Assembly: GCF_031458255.1 (NCBI RefSeq)
Contig: NZ_JAVDYC010000001.1
Span: 2,861,001-2,925,000, forward strand
Source: Catenuloplanes niger
GTDB taxonomy: Bacteria > Actinomycetota > Actinomycetes > Mycobacteriales > Micromonosporaceae
Direction of reading: 5' to 3'
Length of the DNA stretch: 64,000 nt
In this document: positions 7,023 to 15,629 of the stretch, piece after piece
How positions within the stretch are numbered: the first letter of the stretch is position 1
Layout: every line of letters starts with the position of its first letter
Notes under the pieces: generated by a model
Seen by the model: the letters and a program-made list of their open reading frames with translations, nothing else
Told to the model about the DNA's origin: nothing
The model's database searches: none
Translations under genes and position numbers: made by a program

Positions 7023-8598
7023 GTGGCAGCTCCTCCGTGATCGGGCCGTCCGGGAGGGGTCGCGATCCGTTCGGGGTGCCGTTCCTGGTGGGCGGCGGTG
7101 CCGGTTGGTCCGGTTGCGGCGGCACGTGCGGTGTCCGTTGCGCCTGGTGCGGGACCGTCGAGCCCTGCCACAGACTCGTCACCGGCTGCTGTACCGAAGG
7201 CGTCGCGGGCTGCTGTGCCGGAGGTACCGCGGGCTGCTGTGCCGGAGGTACCGCGGGCTGCTGTGCCGGAGGCGTCGCCGCCGTGGGTGAACCCTCCCGC
7301 GGCGCGGCCGAGGCCGGCCGCATGCCCGGCACCTGCGGCAACGCCGACGCCGGCGGAGCGGGCGTCGGCGCGGCCCACTGCGTGGAGACCGTCGCCGGGC
7401 TCGCGGCGGACTGGCCCTGCTGGGCCGGGTGTCCGGCCTGCGGGGCCGAGTGTCCGGCCTGCGGGGCCGAGTGTCCGGCCTGCGGGGCCGAGTGTCCGGC
7501 CTGCGGGGCCGAGTGTCCGGCCTGCGGGGCCGAGTGTCCGGCCTGCGGGGCCGAGTGTCCGGCCTGCGGGGCCGGATTCACGGCTCGGTGTGCGGGATTC
7601 GCGGCCTGACCTGCCGGAGCCGCTTCCTGATGGTGCGTCGCACCGGGAGACTGATGCGCCGATGATGCGACCGCCGACGCCTGATGCGCAGCCGGCTGCG
7701 TCGGCGGCGCATGATGCGCCGCGGACTGCGTCGACGGTGCCTGATGCGCCGCGGACTGGGCCGGTGGTGACTGCGGCGCCGCGGACTGGGCCGACTGGGG
7801 CATCGGTGGCATCGGCGTCGCCATGGCGTTCCACGTGGAGCGCGCCCGCCGCCGGTCCACCATGGACCGGACCGGCATCTCCAGCGCCGCCGCCGCGCGC
7901 ATCAGTGGCCGGCGCCCCCGGACCGTACCCCCGTAGCTGAGCACCTGCGCGGTCTGCCGGTCGATCGGCAGGTGCGCCGCGACCGGCACGCTCAGCGCCC
8001 GGCTGATCTCGCCCTTGCCGTGCCCGCCGCCGACCACCACGAGCCGCACGGTCCCCGGCGGTACGCCGTTGTCGCGCAGGTCGCGGCCGATCGCCTCGAT
8101 CGTGGCCGCCGCGTTGGACAGGTCCGGCAGCCGGGCCGACGTGACCACCAGCACCGCGGACGCGGCGCGCAGGATCGGCCACGGCGGGTTCGCCACGTGC
8201 AGCCGGCCACAGTCGGCCAGTACGTCGAAGCCCGGGTTCTCGTACTCCAGCCGGGTGAAGAAGTCCGCGAACCGGCCCCAGAGCGGCGTCAGGCTGCCGG
8301 CCTGCGCCGGGTTCGCCAGGCCGGGCAGCAGCAGGCGCTGCCGCTTCGGCGCGTCCAGGTCGACCAGCTGACCCCAGAAGTCCTGTTCCAGGCGGCCGTC
8401 GCGCAGCTCGGAGACGGCCAGCTCGCCGATGCCGCGCGGCCCCTCCAGCGCGCCGCCCAGGTATCCCGCCATCAGCGAGCCACCGGCCGGGTCGCACTCG
8501 GCCAGCACGACCCGGCTGTGCCAGGAAAGCGTGCAGGCCAGGGCCGTCGTGGTCACGCCGGGCGAGCCCTTGGGCGAGACGAACGCGATGATCGCCAC
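7012..8598 (-). CDS. tadZ: TadZ/CpaE-like ParA-family ATPase with long repetitive tail
   Basis: 528 aa. Residues 1 to about 250 are a MinD/ParA-type ATPase: deviant Walker A SPKGSPGVTTTA at the N-terminus, then LAECDPAGGSLMAGYLGG and a later DCGRL segment. The remaining half is low complexity, with His/Gln/Pro/Ala-rich blocks, seven tandem GHSAPQA units (about residues 340-388) and three PPAQQPAV units. TadZ places the pilus machine at the cell pole or specific sites. The long tail is unusual for the family and may be a flexible tether or self-associating segment. The signature lysine expected near the start of a deviant Walker A is present (PKG). Confidence 0.8.
   Translation of the reverse strand: MAIIAFVSPKGSPGVTTTALACTLSWHSRVVLAECDPAGGSLMAGYLGGALEGPRGIGELAVSELRDGRLEQDFWGQLVDLDAPKRQRLLLPGLANPAQAGSLTPLWGRFADFFTRLEYENPGFDVLADCGRLHVANPPWPILRAASAVLVVTSARLPDLSNAAATIEAIGRDLRDNGVPPGTVRLVVVGGGHGKGEISRALSVPVAAHLPIDRQTAQVLSYGGTVRGRRPLMRAAAALEMPVRSMVDRRRARSTWNAMATPMPPMPQSAQSAAPQSPPAQSAAHQAPSTQSAAHHAPPTQPAAHQASAVASSAHQSPGATHHQEAAPAGQAANPAHRAVNPAPQAGHSAPQAGHSAPQAGHSAPQAGHSAPQAGHSAPQAGHSAPQAGHPAQQGQSAASPATVSTQWAAPTPAPPASALPQVPGMRPASAAPREGSPTAATPPAQQPAVPPAQQPAVPPAQQPATPSVQQPVTSLWQGSTVPHQAQRTPHVPPQPDQPAPPPTRNGTPNGSRPLPDGPITEELPRAV
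7430..7576. repeat. Seven 21-bp tandem repeats inside tadZ
   Basis: Seven almost identical copies of a 21-bp unit (core TGTCCGGCCTGCGGGGCCGA) encode the heptapeptide GHSAPQA on the minus strand. A second, separate 24-bp repeat (three copies, 7205-7276) encodes PPAQQPAV in the same protein. The near-perfect identity at DNA level indicates recent expansion by slippage, so copy number probably varies between strains. The unit is a multiple of three, so the frame is kept. Confidence 0.9.
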
Positions 8599-8600
8599 TA

Positions 8601-9275
8601 TCAGGATCCGCTCTGCAGCACGACCGAGATGCGTCGCTGCGCGTGCAGCAGCACCACGGCGGCGGCGTCCTTCTCGGCCATGGACACGTAGACGACGGTC
8701 ATGTCGCTCGGGATCGCCGCCTCCTGGTCGGGTGTCACGGTGTCGACCACGACGCCCTGGAACCGGGTGGCCTCGGTCGCCGACGCGTTCTGGCTCGCCG
8801 GCGCGCCGACCAGCAGGATCTTGTCGCCGGGACGCAGCGCGCGGGCCGGGATCTCCTGCGGCGACAGGCCGAGCGCGATCTGCTGCTGGCCGGGGCCGAG
8901 CAGCTGCTTGTCGGTGATCTGGTCGGGGGTGAGCAGGCTGCCCGGTGAGAGCGCCACGGCGGCCCGCTTGCCGACCACGGCGGCCGCGTCCGACGCGGCG
9001 ATCGGCGTGAGGCCCTGACCGCCGCCGAGCTGCACGATCATCAGGTCCTCCGGCGCGATCTGCGCGCCGACCGCGACCGGCCGGGCGACCGCGAGGTACT
9101 CACCGGTCGCCCGCACCGAGTTCACCGCGTACGCGGCGGCGAGACCGCCCAGCGCCACCAGCAGAAGAGCAAGACCGAGCAGACCCGGACGGGTACGCCG
9201 TTGCCGCACCACCTTCGGCGGAGCGATCGGCGCGTCGGCCTGACCTGGGGCGGGACGCGTCTGCGCCATCGTCAT
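8601..9275 (-). CDS. CpaB/RcpC-like SAF-domain protein
   Basis: 224 aa. A basic cytoplasmic N-terminus, one membrane helix (GLLGLALLLVALGGLAAAYAV, residues 31-51), then a SAF domain (YLAVARPVAVGAQIAPEDLMIVQL ... VGKRAAVALSPGSLLTPDQI) and a beta-rich C-terminal part as in CpaB/RcpC. This family sits outside the membrane and is thought to interact with peptidoglycan or the pilus channel. ATG at 9275 overlaps the stop of the preceding gene (ATGA), and the stop lies 2 nt before tadZ. A second in-frame ATG at 9269 is possible. Confidence 0.8.
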   Translation of the reverse strand: MTMAQTRPAPGQADAPIAPPKVVRQRRTRPGLLGLALLLVALGGLAAAYAVNSVRATGEYLAVARPVAVGAQIAPEDLMIVQLGGGQGLTPIAASDAAAVVGKRAAVALSPGSLLTPDQITDKQLLGPGQQQIALGLSPQEIPARALRPGDKILLVGAPASQNASATEATRFQGVVVDTVTPDQEAAIPSDMTVVYVSMAEKDAAAVVLLHAQRRISVVLQSGS

Positions 9276-10183
9276 CGATTCACCACCTGGAGCTCGTTCA
9301 CGGTGTAGTCCACGGTCGTCTCCGGGCTCGCGACGTCGGCCAGCTCACCGCTGTCCGACGAGGTGGACCAGGTGATGTCGAAGAACGTCTGCACCGTCAC
9401 CCGGTAGTCACCCGCCTTCTGGTAACCGGCCACGCTCGCGCCGGCCATCGGGTATCCACAGGTCGTCGAGCGGGAGGTGCCGCTGCCACTGGTCCAGGCC
9501 TCGCCCCGGTGGGTGCAGACGACGGTGGTGCCGTCGCCCATCGTCCATCGCGCCTCGCTCGGCGTCGCGACCAGCGTCACGGTGAGGCCGGCCTCGGTCA
9601 CCGACGGCGGTGTCTGCGCGGTGAAGGCGTCATTGGTGATCTGCATCCAGACCGGCAGCCCGAGCACGCCGGGACTGGCCGGGGAGATTTTCACCGCAGG
9701 CCGCGCGATGACCAGGTTGGCCCGGATCCGGTTCGCGATCTCCACCGGGTCCGGCGGCACGAGAGCCGGCGGATCCACCAGATCGACCGACTCCTGCGCG
9801 TAGTTGTTGTCGATGCACGATCTCCAGTAGTTGGTCATGCCCTCGGGCGTTCCGCTGCCCTGCGGATCGGCGACCCGGTAGTAGCAGCCGTCGCTCGCGT
9901 TGAACGAGCCGGCGCCCTCGATGTAGCAGGCGACCGGCTCGCCGCCCCACGAACAGCTGCCCCCGCCGCCACCTCCACCGACGGGGCCACCGCCGGGGCC
10001 GCCCGGCTGGGTGGTGCTGTTGCCGTCGCCGAGGCCGCAGTCCGTGGAATCCGGCGTGTTCTCGCAGACGGGTGGCGCGGCGAGCACCTCGGGACCGCGG
10101 ATCGTCATGACGCCGGTGGCGGCGAGCACACCGGCCAGCAGCGTGGCGAGCGCGAGCCGGATGCGGGCCCGGCGGGTCAGCAC
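9272..10183 (-). CDS. Secreted protein of the Tad operon, function unknown
   Basis: 303 aa. The Sec-type signal peptide begins MLTRRARIRLALATLLAGVLAATGVM and probably ends near LAAPPVC. The mature part has an acidic Gly-rich region with a seven-Gly run (about residues 66-76), several cysteines (C39, C49, C77, C86, C99, C122, C229, C244) and a C-terminal beta-sandwich that includes WTMGDGTTVVCTHRG and ends with an FFDITWS strand. That half resembles PKD-like surface domains. It overlaps both neighbours (7 bp and 4 bp), so it is part of the pilus operon. It may be a surface or wall component of the apparatus, but I do not recognise a named family. Confidence 0.7.
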   Translation of the reverse strand: MLTRRARIRLALATLLAGVLAATGVMTIRGPEVLAAPPVCENTPDSTDCGLGDGNSTTQPGGPGGGPVGGGGGGGSCSWGGEPVACYIEGAGSFNASDGCYYRVADPQGSGTPEGMTNYWRSCIDNNYAQESVDLVDPPALVPPDPVEIANRIRANLVIARPAVKISPASPGVLGLPVWMQITNDAFTAQTPPSVTEAGLTVTLVATPSEARWTMGDGTTVVCTHRGEAWTSGSGTSRSTTCGYPMAGASVAGYQKAGDYRVTVQTFFDITWSTSSDSGELADVASPETTVDYTVNELQVVNR

Positions 10184-10749
10184 GGCTGGTCCTCGTGTGA
10201 CAGGCCCTGGGTGACCAGCCAGCCCTCGTCGAAGAGCGTCACGGTGGCGGTGGCGACATAGCGGACGTTCCGCTTGTCGGGCACCGGTGAACGCGTCGTT
10301 TGGTAGACCATTTTGTAATCCGTCCCGTCGACACAGTCCTGGATTTGAACCGTCTTCGGTGTGCTTTCTAGATCAACAACGGTGACCGTCGGATTGATCT
10401 TCAACTGCCCCTCGCGAACCGCGCCCTCACGCTCCAGGAGACCGATTCCGGCCTGCACCCGCGCATATAGCGGATCCCCCAGGTATTTGCGCAGATCCGG
10501 ATGGCGCGGATCCGGGATCGCCGATGCCTTTTGGGCGGCCTGCATATAACCGTTGTAGACGGCGAGCGCGGCGTCGGCCGCCTTCGACCGCGCGGTGTCG
10601 CCCGTCGCGGCCGGGGACGGCGCGGCGCCGACCGGGACCGCCCGGGGCCCCTCCATGCCGCCTCCGCAGGCGCCGGCGGCGGCCAGGATCGCCAGGCTCA
10701 CAAGGATCGCGAGGACCCTTCTCGTGGTGTGCTGCGGCACCCGGTGCAT
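10177..10749 (-). CDS. Putative lipoprotein, first gene of the Tad operon
   Basis: 190 aa. The signal peptide carries the lipobox LAAAGAC (Cys28), so the protein is predicted to be anchored on the outer face of the membrane. The mature domain starts with a disordered Pro/Ala stretch and then has DAALAVYNGYMQAAQKASAIPDPRHPDLRKY, a pattern seen in small secreted proteins with an NTF2-like fold; the C-terminus is beta-rich. GGGAGGAGGG lies 9 nt before the ATG. It heads the 12-gene operon, so the promoter must lie in 10750-11000. The role in the pilus is unknown. Confidence 0.7.
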   Translation of the reverse strand: MHRVPQHTTRRVLAILVSLAILAAAGACGGGMEGPRAVPVGAAPSPAATGDTARSKAADAALAVYNGYMQAAQKASAIPDPRHPDLRKYLGDPLYARVQAGIGLLEREGAVREGQLKINPTVTVVDLESTPKTVQIQDCVDGTDYKMVYQTTRSPVPDKRNVRYVATATVTLFDEGWLVTQGLSHEDQPC

Positions 10750-11492
10750 CGATGAAGGCCCTCCTCCCGTTCATCACAGGCGCGGATGGACGGACGTGCT
10801 CAGACGGCGCCCGATATGCGCAAGGCGCGCGTTTTCTTACGTGATCCCGATATCCGGTTGAGTAGCGTCGCGCTCCCGTTCCCGCGCGGCCCTCCCCATG
10901 GGCCGTCGATCTCCGCACCCCGCCGCCGGGGTGGGCCGCCGGTTGGAGTTGCACCGACAAAGGGGGAGCATAGGCTCAGCGACGCCGATAGAACAGAGGC
11001 AATCCGAGTCCGTACGAAGAGTGACGATCTCCAGCTCATGGCCTTGATCTTCTGCTCTCAGTGCCGTCAATGTGCCGGACATCTCCCGCCCGGGTGCGCG
11101 TCATTCGCCCCGCACGGTGCCGCGTGGAGCGGGATTCCCGATGGGAGCGCAAAAACGCTGAAGGCCCGGCGGCACCGCGCCCCGCCGGCGGCCGACCGCG
11201 ACGACCGCAATCGATCTACCGGCGCGCCGGGCCGCGGCGTCGCACCGGCCGCCGCAGCAGCCTCATGGATCACTTCCGCAACATGAAAAATACTCTGCGT
11301 AGTTAGAACAACGGACAGCTTCCGTACCCCCTATGGGGGTTTTGTCGCTTTGTCGCCTCAAGTTTCGCTTAAGTGCCGCCTGACCGTCTTTCCATGTCGC
11401 GACAAGATCGGCATCATGACAGCCGATCAACTCGAGGCTCGCCTTCACGCGTCGAGCGGGGTCGGCTGCCACCGGCTCCGCTCCGCAGCCGA
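10750..11492. other. 743-bp intergenic region upstream of the Tad operon
   Basis: The stretch is visibly less GC-rich than its neighbours (AT-rich runs near 10830-10860 and 11275-11400). It must contain the promoter of the Tad operon (minus strand). The octamer CCCGATAT occurs twice 36 bp apart (10810-10817 and 10846-10853), a possible operator pair near that promoter. Small frames present here on both strands have poor codon usage and no homology I recognise, so I leave them out. A terminator-like hairpin at 11326-11343 faces the plus strand. Confidence 0.5.
11326..11343 (+). terminator. Short intrinsic terminator-like hairpin facing the plus strand
   Basis: ACCCCC, loop TAT, GGGGGT, followed by TTTGTCGCTTTG. 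The T-tract is on the plus-strand side, yet no plus-strand gene precedes it; the nearest gene reading toward it is the minus-strand LigD-like gene. A second small hairpin (ACGGA/TCCGT) abuts it and would suit that minus-strand gene. Either this is a bidirectional terminator or it ends an unrecognised plus-strand RNA. Confidence 0.5.
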
Positions 11493-12557
11493 TCACACGG
11501 AAACCCGCAGCCAGGAGCCCGGACGGTAAGGGGCGTCGAGCCGCTTGGCGATGACCGCGGGCAGTTCGTGCGCACGCGCGGCGTCCACCGCGTAGGCGCC
11601 ACCACCGGAGAAGTACGGCGGCGTCTGCCACCACTCGCCGGAGACGTCCAGATCAGCCAGCAACGAGCGCCGGTCCGCATAGCCCAGGCTCTCCGTGGAC
11701 CGGCCCTCCAACCACAGCAGATCGAAGACCAGCAGCTGTACGGGGGCCCGCCCGGCCCGCCGCCGGGCCGCCCCCTCGATCCGTGACCGCAGCGCGGCCC
11801 GGCTCACGTGCCCCTCCCGGTCGAACGCGACCACCACGCCGTCCAGCACGCACTCGGTCGGCGCCAGCGACTCCGCCAGCCCGCGCAGCTCGCCGAACGC
11901 GCCGCTCAGGTCGTGCCCGCCCGCGTCCAGCAGGCGCAGCCGGCCGCCCTCCACACAGGCCAGCACGCGGATGCCGTCCCACTCCATCTCGTAGGCCCAG
12001 TCGGCGTCGCCGGCCGGCAGCCGCCCGGCCGGGATCGGGTGGACCGGCAGCAGGTGCTCGGGCATCGGGGTCCAGCCGGGGTCCGGCGGGTCCATCCGGT
12101 GGATCATCCAGTCCCGGTCCCGGGTCCGGAACAGCGCGTACCGCCCGGATATCCGGTCGCCGCGGAGCACCACGACGACCTCGTCGTCGCCCCACTTCTC
12201 CACCTCGTACCGGCCGCGGTCGAAGATCCGCATGGTGCCGCCGCCGTACTCGCCGCGCGGGATCTCGCCGGCGAACGTCGCGTACTCGATCGGGTGGTCC
12301 TCGGTGTGCACCGCGAGATGGTTGCGGTGCGGGTCGCGCGGCAGGCCACGCGGCACCGCCCAGCTGACCAGCACGCCGTCCCGCTCCAGCCGCAGGTCCC
12401 AGTGCAGGCGGCGAGCGTGGTGCTGGTGGATCACGAAGGAGTCGCCGGCCCCGAACCGGACCCGCCCCGGGATCGGCTCCGGGGTCCGCCGGGCGTCCCG
12501 CTTGCCACGATAAGCGTCGAGTCGGTCACCCATAGCCACATTGTGCGGCCGTTTCAC
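11493..12557 (-). CDS. LigD-like protein: 3'-phosphoesterase domain plus degenerate ligase domain
   Basis: 354 aa from GTG at 12557 (AGGG about 12 nt upstream; an alternative ATG at 12533 starts MGDRLDAYRGKRD). Residues 15-160 are a LigD-type phosphoesterase domain with the full active set H46, H52, D54, R56, H88 and Y92, which match P. aeruginosa LigD H42, H48, D50, R52, H84, Y88 at constant spacing. Residues 185-350 resemble the ATP-dependent ligase adenylation domain, but the lysine expected in the E-x-K-W-D-G motif is Glu192 (EMEWDGIR), so AMP transfer should be impossible. No OB-fold follows. It probably trims 3' DNA ends; the second domain may only bind DNA or nucleotide. Confidence 0.8.
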   Translation of the reverse strand: MKRPHNVAMGDRLDAYRGKRDARRTPEPIPGRVRFGAGDSFVIHQHHARRLHWDLRLERDGVLVSWAVPRGLPRDPHRNHLAVHTEDHPIEYATFAGEIPRGEYGGGTMRIFDRGRYEVEKWGDDEVVVVLRGDRISGRYALFRTRDRDWMIHRMDPPDPGWTPMPEHLLPVHPIPAGRLPAGDADWAYEMEWDGIRVLACVEGGRLRLLDAGGHDLSGAFGELRGLAESLAPTECVLDGVVVAFDREGHVSRAALRSRIEGAARRRAGRAPVQLLVFDLLWLEGRSTESLGYADRRSLLADLDVSGEWWQTPPYFSGGGAYAVDAARAHELPAVIAKRLDAPYRPGSWLRVSV

Positions 12558-12604
12558 CCAGATCGCCCTGTGATGGACGTGAATGAAAGGCTATCGTTAC
12601 GGCG

Positions 12605-14179
12605 TCAGTAGCGGAAGTGACCGGCGACCTGCACCAGCTCCTCGGCCACCTCGGTGAGCCGGTCCGCCTCCTCGCGGGTGGCCGCCGACTCCTCCAGCGT
12701 CACCCGCACCGACCGGGACACCTCGGCCATCGTGCCGGCGATCTCGTCGCCCCGGCCGGACGCCTCCGACATGTTCCGGTTCATCTCTCCGGTCGTCGCG
12801 GACTGCTCGTCCACCGCGCCCGCGATCGTGGTCTGGAACTCGTTGATCCGCGCGATGATGTCGGTGATCCGCGCGATCGCCTCGCGCGCGGCCGTGGTGT
12901 CCGCCTGGATCTCCTGCACCTGCCCGACGATGCCCTCGGTGGCTCGCGCGGTCTCCTGGGCCAGGTCCTTCACCTCGCCGGCCACCACCGCGAAGCCCTT
13001 GCCGAGCTCGCCGGCGCGGGCCGCCTCGATCGTCGCGTTCAGCGCCAGCAGGTTCGTCTGGCCCGCGATGGCCGTGATGCTGCGGACCACGTTGTCGATC
13101 TCCGCGCTGGACGCGCTCAGCTTCGCCATCGTGTCGTTCGTCCGGGCCGCCGCCTCGGACGCCTCCGACGCCACCCGGACCGCCTCGTTCGCGCTCTGCG
13201 AGATCTCCCGGATGGACGCGCCCATCTCGGTGCTGCCCTGCGCGATCGTCCCGATGTTCGCCGACATCCGCGCGGACGCCTCGGTGGCGCCGCCGGCCCG
13301 CTCGCTCGCACCCTCGGCCGCGGCGCTGATCCGGCCGGACGCGTCCGACATCCGGCGCGCGGTCGCGCCCACCCGCTGGGCCGAACCGGCGAACGCCGCG
13401 ACCGCGGTCCGCACGCTCTCGATCGCCTCGTTCGCCGCGGCCGCCATCCGGCCCAGCTCGTCCCGGGAGGTCACGGTCGCGCGGCGGGTCAGGTCGCCCC
13501 GGGCGAGCGCGCCCAGCACCTCGCTGACCTCGACCAGCGGACGCCGGATCGCCCGCAGCACGAACCAGGCGAGCAGCGACAGCAGCACCGCGCACGCGGC
13601 CTGCGACAGGCCGACCTGCCACTGTGCCGCGGACCGCTGATCGCTTACCGCCGCGGATGCCGCGGACGCGTCCGCGGCGAGTGCGTCGCTGACCGTCGGC
13701 AGACCCTCCTCGACCGCGCCGAAGCTCTCCAGGAAGGCGGCGTAGCCCGGTGGCACCTGACCCGGCGCGGTGATCTCGGCGAGCGTCCGCGCCGCCAGGC
13801 CCGTGTAGTTCTCGATCTCCGGGAGCACCGCGCGCGCAGCCGCCTGCACCTCGGCGCTCTCCTCCGTACCGGTCACGAAGTCCGAGACGTTCCGGGTGAT
13901 CACCTCGCTGTGCTCCGCCAGGTCGGCCGCCGCCTCCTGGCGCTCCGCCGCGGTGCCGGCGAGCAGCGCACGCTGGACGTCACCGCGGATGGCGTCGTGG
14001 GCCATGTCCGCCTCCAGCGCCTGCCGGGTGGAGACGGACGCCTGCTCGAGCTCGCGGGCCCGCTCCGCCACGCTGTCCAGTGCCGTCATCGCCATGCCCG
14101 CTGTCACCACGAGCGAGACGAGCGCGAACGCCACGATCGACCCGATCTTGATGCCCACCGAGCGGTCCTTGATCCCCAT
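12605..14179 (-). CDS. Methyl-accepting chemotaxis protein
   Basis: 524 aa from ATG at 14179. TM1 at about 10-32, an extracytoplasmic four-helix sensor region to about 185, TM2 at about 188-210, a HAMP domain, then a long signalling coiled coil with the conserved hairpin tip [21 protein letters not shown]. The extracytoplasmic part is Ala/Glu-rich and gives no ligand clue. Chemoreceptors suggest a motile life stage (for example flagellated spores of Actinoplanes relatives), but no che or flagellar gene is in this window, so it stands alone here. Only 47 nt separate it from the LigD-like gene downstream. Confidence 0.9.
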   Translation of the reverse strand: MGIKDRSVGIKIGSIVAFALVSLVVTAGMAMTALDSVAERARELEQASVSTRQALEADMAHDAIRGDVQRALLAGTAAERQEAAADLAEHSEVITRNVSDFVTGTEESAEVQAAARAVLPEIENYTGLAARTLAEITAPGQVPPGYAAFLESFGAVEEGLPTVSDALAADASAASAAVSDQRSAAQWQVGLSQAACAVLLSLLAWFVLRAIRRPLVEVSEVLGALARGDLTRRATVTSRDELGRMAAAANEAIESVRTAVAAFAGSAQRVGATARRMSDASGRISAAAEGASERAGGATEASARMSANIGTIAQGSTEMGASIREISQSANEAVRVASEASEAAARTNDTMAKLSASSAEIDNVVRSITAIAGQTNLLALNATIEAARAGELGKGFAVVAGEVKDLAQETARATEGIVGQVQEIQADTTAAREAIARITDIIARINEFQTTIAGAVDEQSATTGEMNRNMSEASGRGDEIAGTMAEVSRSVRVTLEESAATREEADRLTEVAEELVQVAGHFRY

Positions 14180-14287
14180 AGCCTCATGGTGCGCAGGCGA
14201 CCGCGGCCGATCGGGGGGAACGACGGAAATTGCCGGTCCGGCCACCCGGACCGGGCACCGGGAACGGGCGCCCGGGTGGGTGACGCG

Positions 14288-15583
14288 TCAGGTGAGCGGG
14301 ACCGACGCGACCACGGCGGCGGCCAGCGCCTGCATGCCCGCGTCGGTCAGGTGCAGGTGGTCGGTGTGTGCGTAGGCCGGCAGCAGCATGGTCGGGTTGG
14401 CCGGGTCGCGCAGGGCCGCGTCGAAGTCGATCACCGCGTCGAACGCGCCGGACGTACGGATCCAGCCGTTCAGCGCCGCCCGGGTCGCCTCCCGGGCCGG
14501 CGTGTGCACCGGTGTGCCGTCGGGCAGGGTGAAACCGGCGTACGGCAGGATCGTGCCGCCGTAGACAGCGACGCCCCGCGCGTGCGCCTGATTGATCAAC
14601 GTCTGGTACGCCGCCCGCAGGTCCCACGACGTGACCGGCAGGGAGTTGATCGTGCTGTTGATGTCGTTGACCCCCTCCAGCAGGATCACCGCGCGCACGT
14701 TCGGATGGCCGAGCAGTGCGTCGTGCGTGAACCGGTTGAGTGCGCTGAGCCCGTTCGTCGGGCCGGAGTCGAGCAACACCCGGTTGCCGGCGAGCCCCGC
14801 GTTCACCACCCCGAACCGGGGCGCGCCACCGGAGTCCGCGTGCAGGCGGCGGGCCAGGTAGTCGGGGTAGCGGCGGTTCGTCAGCGCCGTCGACGAGAAC
14901 CCGTCGGTGAGCGAGTCGCCGAACGCCACGATCGTCCCGGTCGCGCTCGCGCTGACCACGTCGACGCCGGCGAGGTAGTACGTCCGGAAGTGCCGGGTGT
15001 CGTCCGCCGAGGACGCCGGCGGGAAGTCGGTGCTCGCGTCGTCGGCCGCGTGGTCGCCGGGGACGGAGATGTACGTCCTCGTCAGCCCGAACGGATGCCA
15101 CACCGACGGTCCGGGTGCGTTCGCGATGTAGATGCTGACCAGCAGGTTCACGCCCGCGTTGATCGTCATGTCGACGGGGTCACTGATGATCTCCTGGCCG
15201 GCCGGCACCTCGATCCGGGGAAGCCCGCCGAAGGTGACCCGGTGGTGGGTGCCGGGCTTGACGACGCCGCCGATGCTCTGCTCGGCCAGGTCCACGTGAC
15301 CGAGCACCAGCGGCGCGGTCCCGAACCGGTTCGAGATGCGCAGCCGGGGGGCCGTGCCGGCGCTGGAGGCGTAGACGACGTGGCGGATCGTCTGGTTGGC
15401 GAAGCTCGGGCCGCCGCCGTTGAGGGCCGCACCCCAGATGCCGACGCGGGTGTCCGCCGCCGGCGACGGGGTCGTGACGGGGGCCGCGGACGCGGCACGC
15501 GGGTCGGTGAGCGCGGCGGCGGCGACCGCCGGAACGGTCGCGAGGACGGTGCGCCTGCTGATGGGACGTGCACTCCGGGACAT
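14288..15583 (-). CDS. Secreted SGNH/GDSL-type esterase
   Basis: 431 aa. The N-terminus SRRTVLATVPAVAAAALTDPRAASAAP is a twin-arginine-like signal peptide. The C-terminal half has the SGNH blocks: GDSLTDG (nucleophile Ser224), NAGLAGN, GVNDI, and HTDHLHLTDAGM for the Asp/His pair. Residues 45-200 form a beta-rich N-terminal domain. Proteins of this layout deacetylate or de-esterify polysaccharides or lipids outside the cell. Proximity to ara genes and a GH6 cellulase fits plant cell-wall degradation, but the substrate is not determined by sequence. Confidence 0.85.
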   Translation of the reverse strand: MSRSARPISRRTVLATVPAVAAAALTDPRAASAAPVTTPSPAADTRVGIWGAALNGGGPSFANQTIRHVVYASSAGTAPRLRISNRFGTAPLVLGHVDLAEQSIGGVVKPGTHHRVTFGGLPRIEVPAGQEIISDPVDMTINAGVNLLVSIYIANAPGPSVWHPFGLTRTYISVPGDHAADDASTDFPPASSADDTRHFRTYYLAGVDVVSASATGTIVAFGDSLTDGFSSTALTNRRYPDYLARRLHADSGGAPRFGVVNAGLAGNRVLLDSGPTNGLSALNRFTHDALLGHPNVRAVILLEGVNDINSTINSLPVTSWDLRAAYQTLINQAHARGVAVYGGTILPYAGFTLPDGTPVHTPAREATRAALNGWIRTSGAFDAVIDFDAALRDPANPTMLLPAYAHTDHLHLTDAGMQALAAAVVASVPLT

Positions 15584-15629
15584 CGGCTGATGATCTCACA
15601 TCTACCGATGCCCCGGGGGTACGCGCAGG

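Noticed and set aside
7430-7576. Possible CRISPR or intergenic repeat
   Set aside because: The 21-bp units are in frame inside tadZ and encode a regular heptapeptide.
10786-11286. A 166-codon plus-strand open frame upstream of the Tad operon
   Set aside because: It has Arg/Pro-rich sequence, poor third-position GC pattern, no ribosome-binding site and no recognised domain.
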